Shown here: piece after piece, positions 50,322 to 58,088 of the stretch
Layout: each line of letters opens with the position of its first letter
How positions within the stretch are numbered: position 1 is the first letter of the stretch
NCBI RefSeq assembly: GCF_004522105.1
Contig: NZ_SPUJ01000006.1
Location: 248,001 to 312,000, forward strand
Direction: 5' to 3'
Source: Nocardioides sp. 1609
Lineage (GTDB): Bacteria > Actinomycetota > Actinomycetes > Propionibacteriales > Nocardioidaceae
Length of the DNA: 64,000 bases
Position numbers and translations under genes: made by a program
Notes under the pieces: model-generated
What the model saw: only the letters and a program-made list of their open reading frames with translations
Databases searched by the model: none
Told to the model about the DNA's origin: nothing

Positions 50322-50489
50322 GGTGGTCCTCCGGTTGGTCGACTGGTCCCTCCAGCGTGCGTCCTCGCGACGCCGCCCACCATCGGGAACGGCCCTGGCC
50401 CTCCCCCTGCACCCCGTCTCGGGGTGGGCGGCGGACGATGCCTGACCGGACGACGTGCGGCACCAGGCTCGAGCTTCTCCATAGGGATG

Positions 50490-50528
50490 TCGAACACAGT
50501 GTCGATTGTCGGCGGTGCGGCGTGGAAT
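50490..50528 (+). promoter_or_regulatory. LexA-box-like site and leaderless promoter of DUF222-HNH gene
   Basis: TCGAACACAGTGTCGA (50490-50505) resembles the actinobacterial SOS box TCGAAC-N4-GTTCGA, with the left half exact and the right half degenerate. It overlaps the -35 position of TGGAAT (50523-50528), which lies 6 nt before the ATG. DNA-damage control of 13E12-type genes through such boxes is reported in mycobacteria as I recall; here it is inferred. Confidence 0.5.
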
Positions 50529-50534
50529 CGGGGC

Positions 50535-51755
50535 ATGAGCAAGCACCACGACGACCACCGCGACGGGCACCCCGTTGCCCGGTTCGTCGCGGTCCTCGAG
50601 GCCGAGGTCGCTGATCTGGTGGATGCTCCGGCGTGGTCGCTGGACGCTGCTGCGACCGCCGACCTGGTGCCGCGGCTGGCAGAGGTGGTGGCCGGGGTGC
50701 AGGAGCTCGAGGCGCGAGTGGTCGGGCAGGCCGGGGTCCTCGACCTGCCCGGGACGATCGGGGCGCCGTCGCTGGCGGCGTGGCTCGCGCGGGTCACCCG
50801 GGTCACCGGTGGCGAGGCCGCCCGGAAGGTCCGGCTGGCCGGCGACCTCGCCGACCACGAACCGACCCGGGTCGCGATGGCGTCCGGTCGGGTGCACGCC
50901 GAGCAGGCGAGGGTCATCGCCGCCGCCGTCGAGGACCTCGACGGCCAGCACCTGCGCGACAAGGCCGAGGCGCACCTGCTCGCCGAAGCCGCCCACCACG
51001 ACGCCCACGACCTGAAGACCCTCAGCCGCCGGATCCTGGAGACCCTCGACCCCGACCGGGCCGACGAGCACGAAGCCCGCCTGCTGGAGGCGGAGGAGGC
51101 TCGGGCCCGCAAGCGCACCACGTTCACGCTGTGGGACGACGGCGAGGGGCTGGCCCACGGCCGGTTCACGATGCCGTCCGCGCAGGCCTCCATGCTGAAG
51201 AAGGCATTGGCCGCGATCGCGGCACCCAAGCACGTCCGCGCCACCGAGGGCGCCGGGACCTACGACCACGAGAGGCCGACCCCGGAGAGGCTGGGGCGGG
51301 CGTTCTGCGAGTACGTCGAGCGCTACCCCACCGACCAGCTCCCGAGCCTCGGCGGGACCAGTGCCACCGTCGTGGTCACGATGACCCTCGAGACCCTCCT
51401 CGGCGGCCTCGCCGCCGCGCACCTCGACACCGGCGTCGCCCTCTCACCCGACCAGGCCCGCCGGATCGCCTGCGAAGCAGGCATCATCCCCGCCGTCCTG
51501 GACGGCGCCGGCCACGTCCTCGACCTCGGCAGGAAGCGCCGCTTCCACACCAGCACCCAACGCCTTGCGATCGGGTTGGAGCAGCCTCACTGCCAGCACC
51601 AGACGTGCACCACCCCCGCCGCGTACTGCCACACCCACCACGCAGTCCCCTGGTCCAAAGGCGGCGAGACCAACACCAAAGACACCGCCCTCCTCTGCCC
51701 CTTCCACCACCACCAGGCCCACGCCAGCGGCCAGACCTACCCGATGCGTCCCTGA
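50535..51755 (+). CDS. DUF222 / HNH endonuclease-signature protein (13E12-repeat type)
   Basis: The 406-residue product combines an N-terminal DUF222 domain (about 20-320; helical, with RVTGGEAARKVRLA and LSRRILETLDPD) and a C-terminal HNH endonuclease motif with CQHQTC, CHTHHAVPWSKGGETNTKD and LLCPFHHH. Such proteins occur in many copies in actinobacteria; their biological role is unsettled. The ATG at 50535 was chosen over one at 50487, which would place the LexA-like box inside the coding region and leave no room for the promoter. No mobile-element ends or partner genes are visible. Confidence 0.9.
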   Translation: MSKHHDDHRDGHPVARFVAVLEAEVADLVDAPAWSLDAAATADLVPRLAEVVAGVQELEARVVGQAGVLDLPGTIGAPSLAAWLARVTRVTGGEAARKVRLAGDLADHEPTRVAMASGRVHAEQARVIAAAVEDLDGQHLRDKAEAHLLAEAAHHDAHDLKTLSRRILETLDPDRADEHEARLLEAEEARARKRTTFTLWDDGEGLAHGRFTMPSAQASMLKKALAAIAAPKHVRATEGAGTYDHERPTPERLGRAFCEYVERYPTDQLPSLGGTSATVVVTMTLETLLGGLAAAHLDTGVALSPDQARRIACEAGIIPAVLDGAGHVLDLGRKRRFHTSTQRLAIGLEQPHCQHQTCTTPAAYCHTHHAVPWSKGGETNTKDTALLCPFHHHQAHASGQTYPMRP

Positions 51756-51770
51756 CGCCACGGCCCTCCG

Positions 51771-51795
51771 GCCGACCCACCGCCGACGGGTCGGC
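51771..51795 (+). terminator. Hairpin after DUF222-HNH gene
   Basis: An 8-bp stem GCCGACCC/GGGTCGGC with a 9-nt loop begins 15 bp after the stop codon. Moderate stability. Confidence 0.5.
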
Positions 51796-51884
51796 ACCCC
51801 TGGGCAGCACCAGCCGACGTCGGAGCGCCGTCCTGCCACGGCCCACGGCGCCACGGCGCCACGAGATGAGTGTGCTCTTCCCTC

Positions 51885-51926
51885 TTGACGGCTAACGTCA
51901 TTAGCCTTAGGCTAATGTCACTAGCC
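51885..51926 (+). promoter_or_regulatory. Promoter with two tandem palindromic operators
   Basis: TTGACG (51885-51890), 17-bp spacer, TAGGCT (51908-51913) form a strong sigma-70-type promoter. Two 17-bp palindromes overlap it: GGCTAACGTCATTAGCC (51890-51906) and GGCTAATGTCACTAGCC (51910-51926), centres 20 bp apart. Binding would block polymerase. The TetR encoded by the second gene of the operon is the likely ligand-responsive repressor. Confidence 0.8.
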
Positions 51927-51954
51927 AATCCGCACCCGAGCTCTGGAGCACCCC

Positions 51955-52794
51955 ATGACCGAGTACCTGCACCTCGGCGAGAACAGCCTCGCCTACGACG
52001 TCGCCGGCCAGGGGCCGCTCGTCGTCCTCGCCCACGGGATGGGCGACACCCGTCGCTCGTACCGGTTCGTCGCTCCCGCCCTGGTCGAGGCGGGCTACCG
52101 GGTCGCCTCCGTCGACCTCCGCGGCTGCGGTGAGTCCAGCCTCGGGTGGGACGGCTACAGCCGCACCGACATCGCCGCCGACCTGGTCGCGCTCGTCCGC
52201 CACCTGGGCGGCGGCCCGGCCGTGATCGTCGGGCAGTCCATCAGCGGCGGCGCCGCGACGATCGCCGCCGCCACCGCGCCGCACCTGATCACCGGCCTGG
52301 TCGAGCTCGCTCCCTTCACCCGAGCCCAGTCGTTCCCCGTCGGGGGGTTCCTGCGGGTCCGGCCCTACCGGCGCGGAACCCTGTACCTGGGGCGGACCGT
52401 GCTGACCGGGAGCCTGGTGAGCTGGAAGAAGTACCTCGACCTGGCCTACCCCACCAAGCCCGCCGACTGGGACGCCGAGCTGGCCCGCACCGACGCCACC
52501 TTGAGCGAGCCCGGCCGGATGAAGGCACTGCAGGCCATGGCCAGGTCCAAGCCGACCGACGCCGGAGCGCAGCTGACCAACGTCCGGTGCCCGGTCCTCG
52601 TCGTCGAGGGAAGCGCCGACCCCGACTGGGCCGACCCGCGGGCCGAGGGCGAGCGCATCATCGGCGACCTGCCGGCCGGGCTCGGCGAGATGACGGTGCT
52701 GGAGGGCGCCGGCCACTACCCGCACGCCGAGGTCCCCGACCAGGTGGTCGCGGTGACGCTGCCCTTCCTGGCTCGGGTGCTGCCCCGTGCCTAG
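51955..52794 (+). CDS. Alpha/beta hydrolase
   Basis: The 279-residue product has the alpha/beta-hydrolase layout: oxyanion region LAHGMGDTRRSY, nucleophile serine in VGQSISGG, acid in EGSADPDW and His in GAGHYPHAE. It is cytoplasmic, with no signal peptide. The substrate, perhaps an ester or lactone that is also the inducer of the TetR, is unknown. It is the first gene of a two-gene unit behind the doubly operated promoter, and its stop overlaps the TetR start by 8 bases. Confidence 0.9.
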   Translation: MTEYLHLGENSLAYDVAGQGPLVVLAHGMGDTRRSYRFVAPALVEAGYRVASVDLRGCGESSLGWDGYSRTDIAADLVALVRHLGGGPAVIVGQSISGGAATIAAATAPHLITGLVELAPFTRAQSFPVGGFLRVRPYRRGTLYLGRTVLTGSLVSWKKYLDLAYPTKPADWDAELARTDATLSEPGRMKALQAMARSKPTDAGAQLTNVRCPVLVVEGSADPDWADPRAEGERIIGDLPAGLGEMTVLEGAGHYPHAEVPDQVVAVTLPFLARVLPRA

Positions 52795-53380
52795 GGCCGG
52801 CCTGACCGCGGCCACGGTCACCGAGGCCGCGGCCGCGCTCGCCGATGAGGTCGGGTTCTCGCAGCTCAGCATGGGCCTGCTCGCCGAGCGCCTCGCCGTC
52901 AAGACCCCCTCGCTGTACAAGCACGTCGGTGGCCAGGCCGACCTCGCGCACCGCATCGCGGTCCTGGCCGCCACCGAGCTCGGCGACGCCCTGCGCGACG
53001 CCACCCAGGGACGCGCCGGCACCGACGCCCTCGTCGCCGCCGCCCGGGCGATGCGCGCCTACGTCACCGCCCACCCCGGCCGGTACGCAGCCGGGAACAC
53101 CGTCCGCCCCACCGGACCGGACGACGTCCTCACCCCTGCCATCGACCGGATGCTCGGGTCGTTCTCGGCGGTCCTGCGCGGCTACGCGCTCGACGCCGAC
53201 CAGGAGGTGCACGCCCTGCGGATGCTGCGCAGCATGCTCCACGGCTTCGCGGTCCTCGAGGTCGAGGGCGGGTTCCGGTTCGACACGGACGTCGACGACA
53301 GCTTCAAATGGATGGTGGACCTCGTCGACCACGGACTGCGTGCCACGCGCACCCCACTCGACGCACCCACGTCACCCTGA
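52787..53380 (+). CDS. TetR-family transcriptional regulator
   Basis: The 197-residue product has an N-terminal TetR HTH (TVTEAAAALADEVGFSQLSMG then LAERLAVKTPSLYKHVGG) and a helical C-terminal domain with WHG-like TetR_C_33 character. It overlaps the hydrolase stop by 8 bases and is translationally coupled. It almost certainly represses its own operon via the two palindromes at 51890-51926. The inducer may be the hydrolase substrate. Confidence 0.9.
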   Translation: MPRAGLTAATVTEAAAALADEVGFSQLSMGLLAERLAVKTPSLYKHVGGQADLAHRIAVLAATELGDALRDATQGRAGTDALVAAARAMRAYVTAHPGRYAAGNTVRPTGPDDVLTPAIDRMLGSFSAVLRGYALDADQEVHALRMLRSMLHGFAVLEVEGGFRFDTDVDDSFKWMVDLVDHGLRATRTPLDAPTSP

Positions 53381-53542
53381 CTCCCCGCCGGGCGTCGACG
53401 TCTCGACGACTCCCTGGACATGGCGGTCTCCTCCCCCGCAGAATGCGGACGTCGACCGGATCGACGTCGGGCGCGGATGGCTCGAGCCGGTGCGACCAGC
53501 GGGTGGATCGTGGTGCAGGTGACCGGAGCGGGGGGCTGCGCG

Positions 53543-54163
53543 GTGTCGTTGAAGTCCGAGGTCGAGGAGTTCCTCGACTGGTACGTCAAGCTGAGGGCTG
53601 CCACCGAGGTCGACGGCGGGACCACGCCGGTCGCGGTCACCAAACGCTCCTGGGCCAACCTGTCCGACAACCTCACCCGGGTGGCAGGGTTGTTCGGCAA
53701 CGCTGCGACTGCGCTCGGCGTACTCACCTCGCCCAGCGGCGTGGCGATCGCGGCCGAGCTGGCGCGCAGCCTCCAGCGCGAGACCGAGGACCTCCAACGC
53801 CGTGCCGCCACTCTCGGACTGCGCGCCGACCCGGAGCCCCCTGGCGACACCGCGACCCGGAGGCGCGTGATCGTCGACAGGATCCGGGCGATGGACGACG
53901 AGAACCCGGCGCGGACCGAGCTGGAGGAGGAGCTCGACGAGCTCGACGCGAGCGAGGCCCCTGCCGCGGTCCCGCCGACGCCGACCCTCGCTGACGCCGA
54001 GAAGAGCCTGAAGGACGCAAGCCGCACGCTCGAGACCGCGCGGACGAAGGTCGCCGGAAAGCACGGGGACGCCGCCGCCGGCTTCCTCGACGAGCTCGAG
54101 GTCGTCATCGAGATGAACCTCAGTCTGCGACGCCGCTGCGCAGAGCTGGGAAGCCCCGCGTGA
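53543..54163 (+). CDS. Unrecognised helical protein (first of a coupled pair)
   Basis: No family is recognised. The roughly 206-residue product starts SLKSEVEEFLDWYVKLRAATEVDGGTT (in parts), includes a hydrophobic stretch (VAGLFGNAATALGVLTSPSGVAIAAELA, about 43-70) that may be a weak membrane or buried helix, and ends in long charged helices with coiled-coil character (EELDELDASEAP and AEKSLKDASRTLETARTKVA). There is no signal peptide. GTG 53543 was chosen because it begins the conserved-looking helix; GTG 53519 is also possible. It overlaps the downstream membrane protein by GTGA, so the two are a functional unit. Confidence 0.6.
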   Translation: MSLKSEVEEFLDWYVKLRAATEVDGGTTPVAVTKRSWANLSDNLTRVAGLFGNAATALGVLTSPSGVAIAAELARSLQRETEDLQRRAATLGLRADPEPPGDTATRRRVIVDRIRAMDDENPARTELEEELDELDASEAPAAVPPTPTLADAEKSLKDASRTLETARTKVAGKHGDAAAGFLDELEVVIEMNLSLRRRCAELGSPA

Positions 54164-55074
54164 CCGGCGACCCCACGCCGACGGCCCCGGTCGCTGCCGC
54201 CACCGCCGCGCTGGAGGCAGCGGCCGACGCACTCAGGAACCGGGTCGACCTCGTCGGCAAGACGCTCGCCGCGATCGCGACCCTGGGCACCGGCGCCGTC
54301 GGACTCGCGAAGGTCTCGGACCTGGCGCCGCTGCGCACCGGCTCCGACTGGGCGATCGCCGTGGTCGCGATCCTGTTCCTGCTTCTCGCGGCCCACCAGG
54401 CCGTGTCCGTCGCCATCCGGCTGTTGCAGGTGGGCGACCCGATCGTCCTGGGCCCGGAGGCCGACGTCTCCGTCCTCCAACCGGTCGAGCGCGCCGACGT
54501 CGAGCGGGTCTTCGGCCTCTCGGCGGCGCGGTTCGGCTTCACCTCGCTCGCCGCGCTGCAGGAGCGCGAGCGCGGACTCCGCAAGACCGCCGCCCGCTCG
54601 GCGACCGACGACGAGCGCGCGCGGCGCACGGCGCTGGCCGACGAGATCCGGCTCGAGATCGACTACGCGGTCGCCCGCGCCCGGACGACCGTCGTACGGC
54701 GTCGCTCGACCGAGGCGGTAAGTGGGTCGCAGAGCCGAACCGCGTTCTTCCTCGTGGCAGTCGGCCTGGTCGGCTTCGCCCTCTTCTCCGACGTGGTGGC
54801 CAGCCAGGACGACACGGTCGCGACGGCCAAGGCCTGTGCCGAGGCACGCGAGGCCGGTGCTGAGGCGGCCGACCTCGACGGCACCCCGTGCTCACGACCT
54901 GCCGACGGGGACGACGCCGCGGCCAGCGAGTCCGACCGGTCGCCCGAGCAGGTCCGGATCGACCTGGCCGCCGAGCTGATGGCCGTGCTCACGACCTGTC
55001 TCGCCGAGGAGGACGCGCTCGCGGACGACTGCGCTGAGGTCCGCACCACGCTGGTCGGGCTCCTGGACGACTGA
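54160..55074 (+). CDS. Unrecognised three-helix membrane protein (second of a coupled pair)
   Basis: The 304-residue product has a helical N-terminus, two membrane segments close together (about 38-58 and 66-88), a cytoplasmic helical region of about 90 residues (ALQERERGLRKTAARSATDDERAR...), a third membrane segment (about 190-210, FFLVAVGLVGFALFSDVV) and a small acidic C-terminal domain with three cysteines. The paired N-terminal membrane helices plus a cytoplasmic helical domain recall SLATT-type bacterial effectors, but no nucleotide-sensor partner is present. GTG start overlaps the upstream stop. Function unknown; an accessory or defence-like unit is speculative. Confidence 0.6.
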   Translation: MTGDPTPTAPVAAATAALEAAADALRNRVDLVGKTLAAIATLGTGAVGLAKVSDLAPLRTGSDWAIAVVAILFLLLAAHQAVSVAIRLLQVGDPIVLGPEADVSVLQPVERADVERVFGLSAARFGFTSLAALQERERGLRKTAARSATDDERARRTALADEIRLEIDYAVARARTTVVRRRSTEAVSGSQSRTAFFLVAVGLVGFALFSDVVASQDDTVATAKACAEAREAGAEAADLDGTPCSRPADGDDAAASESDRSPEQVRIDLAAELMAVLTTCLAEEDALADDCAEVRTTLVGLLDD

Positions 55075-55087
55075 CCGGTCGTGAGGT

Positions 55088-55825
55088 TCACCAGGGCTGG
55101 ATGCCCGCGTCGTCGCGGAACGTGCCGCTCGGGCCGCCGTCGGGGAGGGTGGCGAGCTCGAGGAAGACCGCGGCGCCCTGCTCCGGCGTCCGGGTGCCCC
55201 GGTGGCCGTTGAGGTCGGTCGCGACGAAGCCCGGGCAACCGGCGTTGACCAGGATGCCGGTGCCGGCGAGCTCCTTCGCGTACTGGATCGTGATGGCGTT
55301 GAGGTACGACTTCGTGGGCGAGTACGCCGCCGAGATCGGCCCGACCGCGTCCGCCTGGGCGGTCTGCAGGGTGAGCGAGCCGACGGTGCTCGACACGTTC
55401 ACGATCCGCGGCGAGGCGGCGCGGCGCAGCAGCGGGAGCAGGGCGTTGGTGACCCGGAGGACCCCGATGACGTTGGTGTCGACGACTCGGAGCACCTGGT
55501 CGGCGCTCACCTGCGACGGCTCCTGCGGCATCCCGCCGGTGATGGCGGCGTTGTTGACGAGGACGGCGAGGCCGCCCTCCGCCTCGAGCTGGGCCGCGGC
55601 GGCGGCGACGCTGGCGTCGTCGGTCACGTCGAGCGGCACCCCGAACACGTCGTGACCGTCGGCGCGGAGCTTCGCGACGGCGTCCTCACGGCGGCCGGCG
55701 TCGCGCGCGCCGACGCCGACGCGGAAGCCGCGCCGGGCCAGGCCTGCGGCGATCTCGTAGCCGATTCCCTTGTTGGCGCCGGTGACCAGCGCTGTCTGCT
55801 TGTGGTCGGTGGTGTTCTCAGTCAT
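55088..55825 (-). CDS. Short-chain dehydrogenase/reductase
   Basis: The 245-residue product is a classical SDR: Rossmann motif TGANKGIG near residue 16, NNAAITG, Ser in NVSSTVGS and catalytic Tyr-Lys in AYSPTKSYL. NADPH is likely the cofactor because an Arg follows the glycine motif region (RDAGRR). Substrate is unknown, though C-terminal features recall carbonyl reductases. The start ATG is preceded by GAGG. It is divergent from a LysR gene across a perfect LysR box, which likely controls it. Confidence 0.92.
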   Translation of the reverse strand: MTENTTDHKQTALVTGANKGIGYEIAAGLARRGFRVGVGARDAGRREDAVAKLRADGHDVFGVPLDVTDDASVAAAAAQLEAEGGLAVLVNNAAITGGMPQEPSQVSADQVLRVVDTNVIGVLRVTNALLPLLRRAASPRIVNVSSTVGSLTLQTAQADAVGPISAAYSPTKSYLNAITIQYAKELAGTGILVNAGCPGFVATDLNGHRGTRTPEQGAAVFLELATLPDGGPSGTFRDDAGIQPW

Positions 55826-55881
55826 GCCTCGATCGTGGGTCGCGCCGCCACGGCGTTCCAACACCGATCGGGTCGGGCCCG

Positions 55882-55896
55882 ATACCGCGGCGGTAT
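55882..55896. promoter_or_regulatory. Palindromic LysR box (T-N11-A)
   Basis: ATACCGC-G-GCGGTAT is a perfect 7-bp inverted repeat that matches the T-N11-A pattern bound by LysR proteins. It sits between the SDR and LysR genes, where the LysR product should bind. Confidence 0.75.
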
Positions 55897-55927
55897 GACG
55901 CCAGGTGAGCGGCGTAGCCTGGACGAC

Positions 55928-56773
55928 GTGGAGACCCGCGAGCTGCGCTACTTCGTCGCCGTCGCCGAGGAGGCGCACGTGGGTCGGGCGGCCCGGCGGC
56001 TCGGCATGGCCCAGCCGCCGCTGTCGCGTGCGATCGGCCAGCTCGAACGACGCCTCGGCGCCGAGCTGTTCGTGCGGACGCCGCGGGGGGTGACCCTCAC
56101 GAGCGCCGGCGAGACGCTGCTGCACGAGGGGCGGGCCGCGCTCGCCGCGGTCGAGGCCGCCGAGCGACGCACCCGTCGCGCGGTGGCCGCGGGGGGCCGG
56201 GCGACGGTGGTGCTCACCGCCAAGGCGGGGGCGTCGGGCGACCTGATGGCCAAGCTGCTCGACGTCTACGCCGCCGAGCCCGACGCGGTCGACGTCGAGG
56301 TCGTGCTCAGCCCGCCCGGGCACCAGGCGCCGATGCTGCGCGACGGACGCGCCGACGTCGCGATCCTGCACCGGCCCTTCGACGACACGAGCGGCTTCGA
56401 CGCCGACGAGCTCGGCGTCGAGGACCAGGTGCTGGTCCTGCCGAGCGGCCACCCGTCGAGCACCCGGACGTCGATGACCGTGGCCGAGGCGAGCTCGATC
56501 CCCGACCTGCCGCTGCCGCGCTGGCCGCACCTCGACGGGACCTACCCCGACGGACCCGGCCCGGAGCTGCGCGACCTGACGCAGGTGCTGCAGCTGGTCC
56601 GGCTCGGCCGCGCGGCGATCCTGCTGCCCGAGGTGGTCCGCGCCGACCTGCGCGACGGGCTGGCCGTCGTCCCGCTCTCCGACGCACCCCGGGTGACGAC
56701 CGTCATCGCCTGGCCGTCGCACAGCACGTCGGCCGGGGTGGCCGGCCTGGTGCGCACCGCTGCCCGCCTGTGA
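55928..56773 (+). CDS. LysR-family transcriptional regulator
   Basis: The 281-residue product opens with the canonical METRELRYFVAVAEE and HTH (HVGRAARRLGMAQPPLSRAIGQLE in parts), followed by an effector-binding domain. GTG 55928 is set by TAGCCT (55915-55920) 7 nt upstream; an ATG at 55895 would overlap the LysR box. It is divergent from the SDR gene and probably activates it. It is convergent with the flavin reductase gene at the end of the organosulfur operon. Confidence 0.92.
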   Translation: METRELRYFVAVAEEAHVGRAARRLGMAQPPLSRAIGQLERRLGAELFVRTPRGVTLTSAGETLLHEGRAALAAVEAAERRTRRAVAAGGRATVVLTAKAGASGDLMAKLLDVYAAEPDAVDVEVVLSPPGHQAPMLRDGRADVAILHRPFDDTSGFDADELGVEDQVLVLPSGHPSSTRTSMTVAEASSIPDLPLPRWPHLDGTYPDGPGPELRDLTQVLQLVRLGRAAILLPEVVRADLRDGLAVVPLSDAPRVTTVIAWPSHSTSAGVAGLVRTAARL

Positions 56774-56821
56774 GGAGCCGGGCCCGGTCGGTGCGGCGAG
56801 GGCGGGTCGGCGGACCGGCGG

Positions 56822-57319
56822 TCAGGCCAGGGTGCCGAACGCGCTGCGGTGGAAGACCAACGGGCTGCCGACCCCCTCGGCCTGGTGGACGGCGTGCAGC
56901 CGCAGCAGGACGAGCACGTGGTCGCCGGCCTCGACCTCCTGGTGGATCGTGCAGTCGAAGCTCGCCAGGCCGTCGTCGAGGGTGACCGCGCCGTCGGGGC
57001 TGGTGGTGTAGGAGAGGTCGTCGAAGCGGCGTTCGACCGGACCGGCCAGCGCGCGGCACACGTCCTCGTGGTGACCGGCGAGCACGGTCACGCCGAGGTG
57101 CGAGGAGCGACGCAGGTCGGGCCAGGTCTTCGAGGTGTTGGCCAGGTTGACCGAGACCAGGGGCGGGTCGAGGCTGACCGACGCGAACGAGCTCGCGGCC
57201 AGCCCGACGGGACGACCGTCCACCTCGGCCGCGATCGCGACGACACCGCTCGGGAACGTGCCGAAGGCGTCGCGCAGGCGGCGCGGGTCGAGGTCCTGGT
57301 TGGTGGTGAGCACGGTCAT
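56822..57319 (-). CDS. Flavin reductase (FMN-binding split barrel)
   Basis: The 165-residue product matches the flavin reductase domain partner of two-component monooxygenases: RDAFGTFPSGVVAIAAE, LAASSFASVSLDPPLVSVNLANTSKTWPDLR (in parts) and a terminal FHRSAFGTL with GDHVLVLLRLHAVH. It would supply reduced FMN, using NAD(P)H, to the two FMN-dependent monooxygenases in the same operon. The ATG overlaps the preceding gene (ATGA). It is the last gene of the operon. Confidence 0.92.
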   Translation of the reverse strand: MTVLTTNQDLDPRRLRDAFGTFPSGVVAIAAEVDGRPVGLAASSFASVSLDPPLVSVNLANTSKTWPDLRRSSHLGVTVLAGHHEDVCRALAGPVERRFDDLSYTTSPDGAVTLDDGLASFDCTIHQEVEAGDHVLVLLRLHAVHQAEGVGSPLVFHRSAFGTLA

Positions 57320-58044
57320 GCGGGTCCGTCCACGGCGCCGCTGGCCGGGACCAGGACGGCGGGCAGCTCGGGCCCGAGCTTGAGCGACTCGAGGAAGAGC
57401 ACGATCGTCGCGGCCACCGAGCGGTGCGAGACGTCGTTCAGGACGTCGTGCCGCCCGCCCTGGACCAGCCAGGTGCGCGCGCCCGGCGCCCCGACGTACG
57501 GCGCCACGGCCTCGGCCGCCGGGCTGACGGCGTCCGCCGCGCCGTGGACCACCAGGACCGGCTTGGCGGGCGCCGTCACCTCCAGCGACGACCACGGCAG
57601 CGGGCGGCCGAGCGCGGCCCGCTCGAAGCCGGCGTCGCCCTCGATCACCGAGCGGTGCACCGGACACGCGGACCGGGCGTCGAGCTCGTCGTCCCAGGTG
57701 GCCCCGGGGGCGGGGGCCGCCCCGGGCAGCGCGAGCCCGGCGAGCACGGCGGCGTCGGCGTCGACCTCGCCCACGATCGTCGCGGCCAGGGTGGCGCCGC
57801 TGTCGGTGCCGACGAGCACCTTCGGTGCCGGCAGCGACTCGTCGGCGAGGAGCTTCTCGACCTGCTCCCGCGCGGCGGCGAGGTCGTCGAGGTCGACGGG
57901 TACCAGGCGCACCCGGTAGGCGTCGGCGGCGAGCCGCGTGCCGAAGCGCTGGTAGGACGCGCCGGTCTCGCCGCGGCCGGGCAGCACGATCAGGGTGCCG
58001 CGCGCGGTGGCGCCGGCGGGCTCGTCCCAGGTGGTGACGGTCAT
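57316..58044 (-). CDS. Alpha/beta hydrolase of the organosulfur operon
   Basis: The 242-residue product has alpha/beta-hydrolase features: LPGRGETGASYQRFG, a nucleophile-like serine in VGTDSGATLA, Asp in VVHGAADAVSP and His in QGGRHDVLND. The nucleophile box G-T-D-S-G departs from the common G-x-S-x-G. It would hydrolyse a (thio)ester or similar bond in the pathway, which is an inference from context. It is coupled downstream to the flavin reductase by ATGA and lies 44 bp after the thiol dioxygenase gene. Confidence 0.8.
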   Translation of the reverse strand: MTVTTWDEPAGATARGTLIVLPGRGETGASYQRFGTRLAADAYRVRLVPVDLDDLAAAREQVEKLLADESLPAPKVLVGTDSGATLAATIVGEVDADAAVLAGLALPGAAPAPGATWDDELDARSACPVHRSVIEGDAGFERAALGRPLPWSSLEVTAPAKPVLVVHGAADAVSPAAEAVAPYVGAPGARTWLVQGGRHDVLNDVSHRSVAATIVLFLESLKLGPELPAVLVPASGAVDGPA

Positions 58045-58088
58045 GTTCGGGTCTCCTGTGGATCGGTGGGTTCGGGGGAGGGAGCGGG

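Noticed and set aside
50535..51755. DUF222-HNH gene as part of an insertion sequence or prophage
   Set aside because: There is no terminal inverted repeat, target duplication, integrase or phage gene near it.
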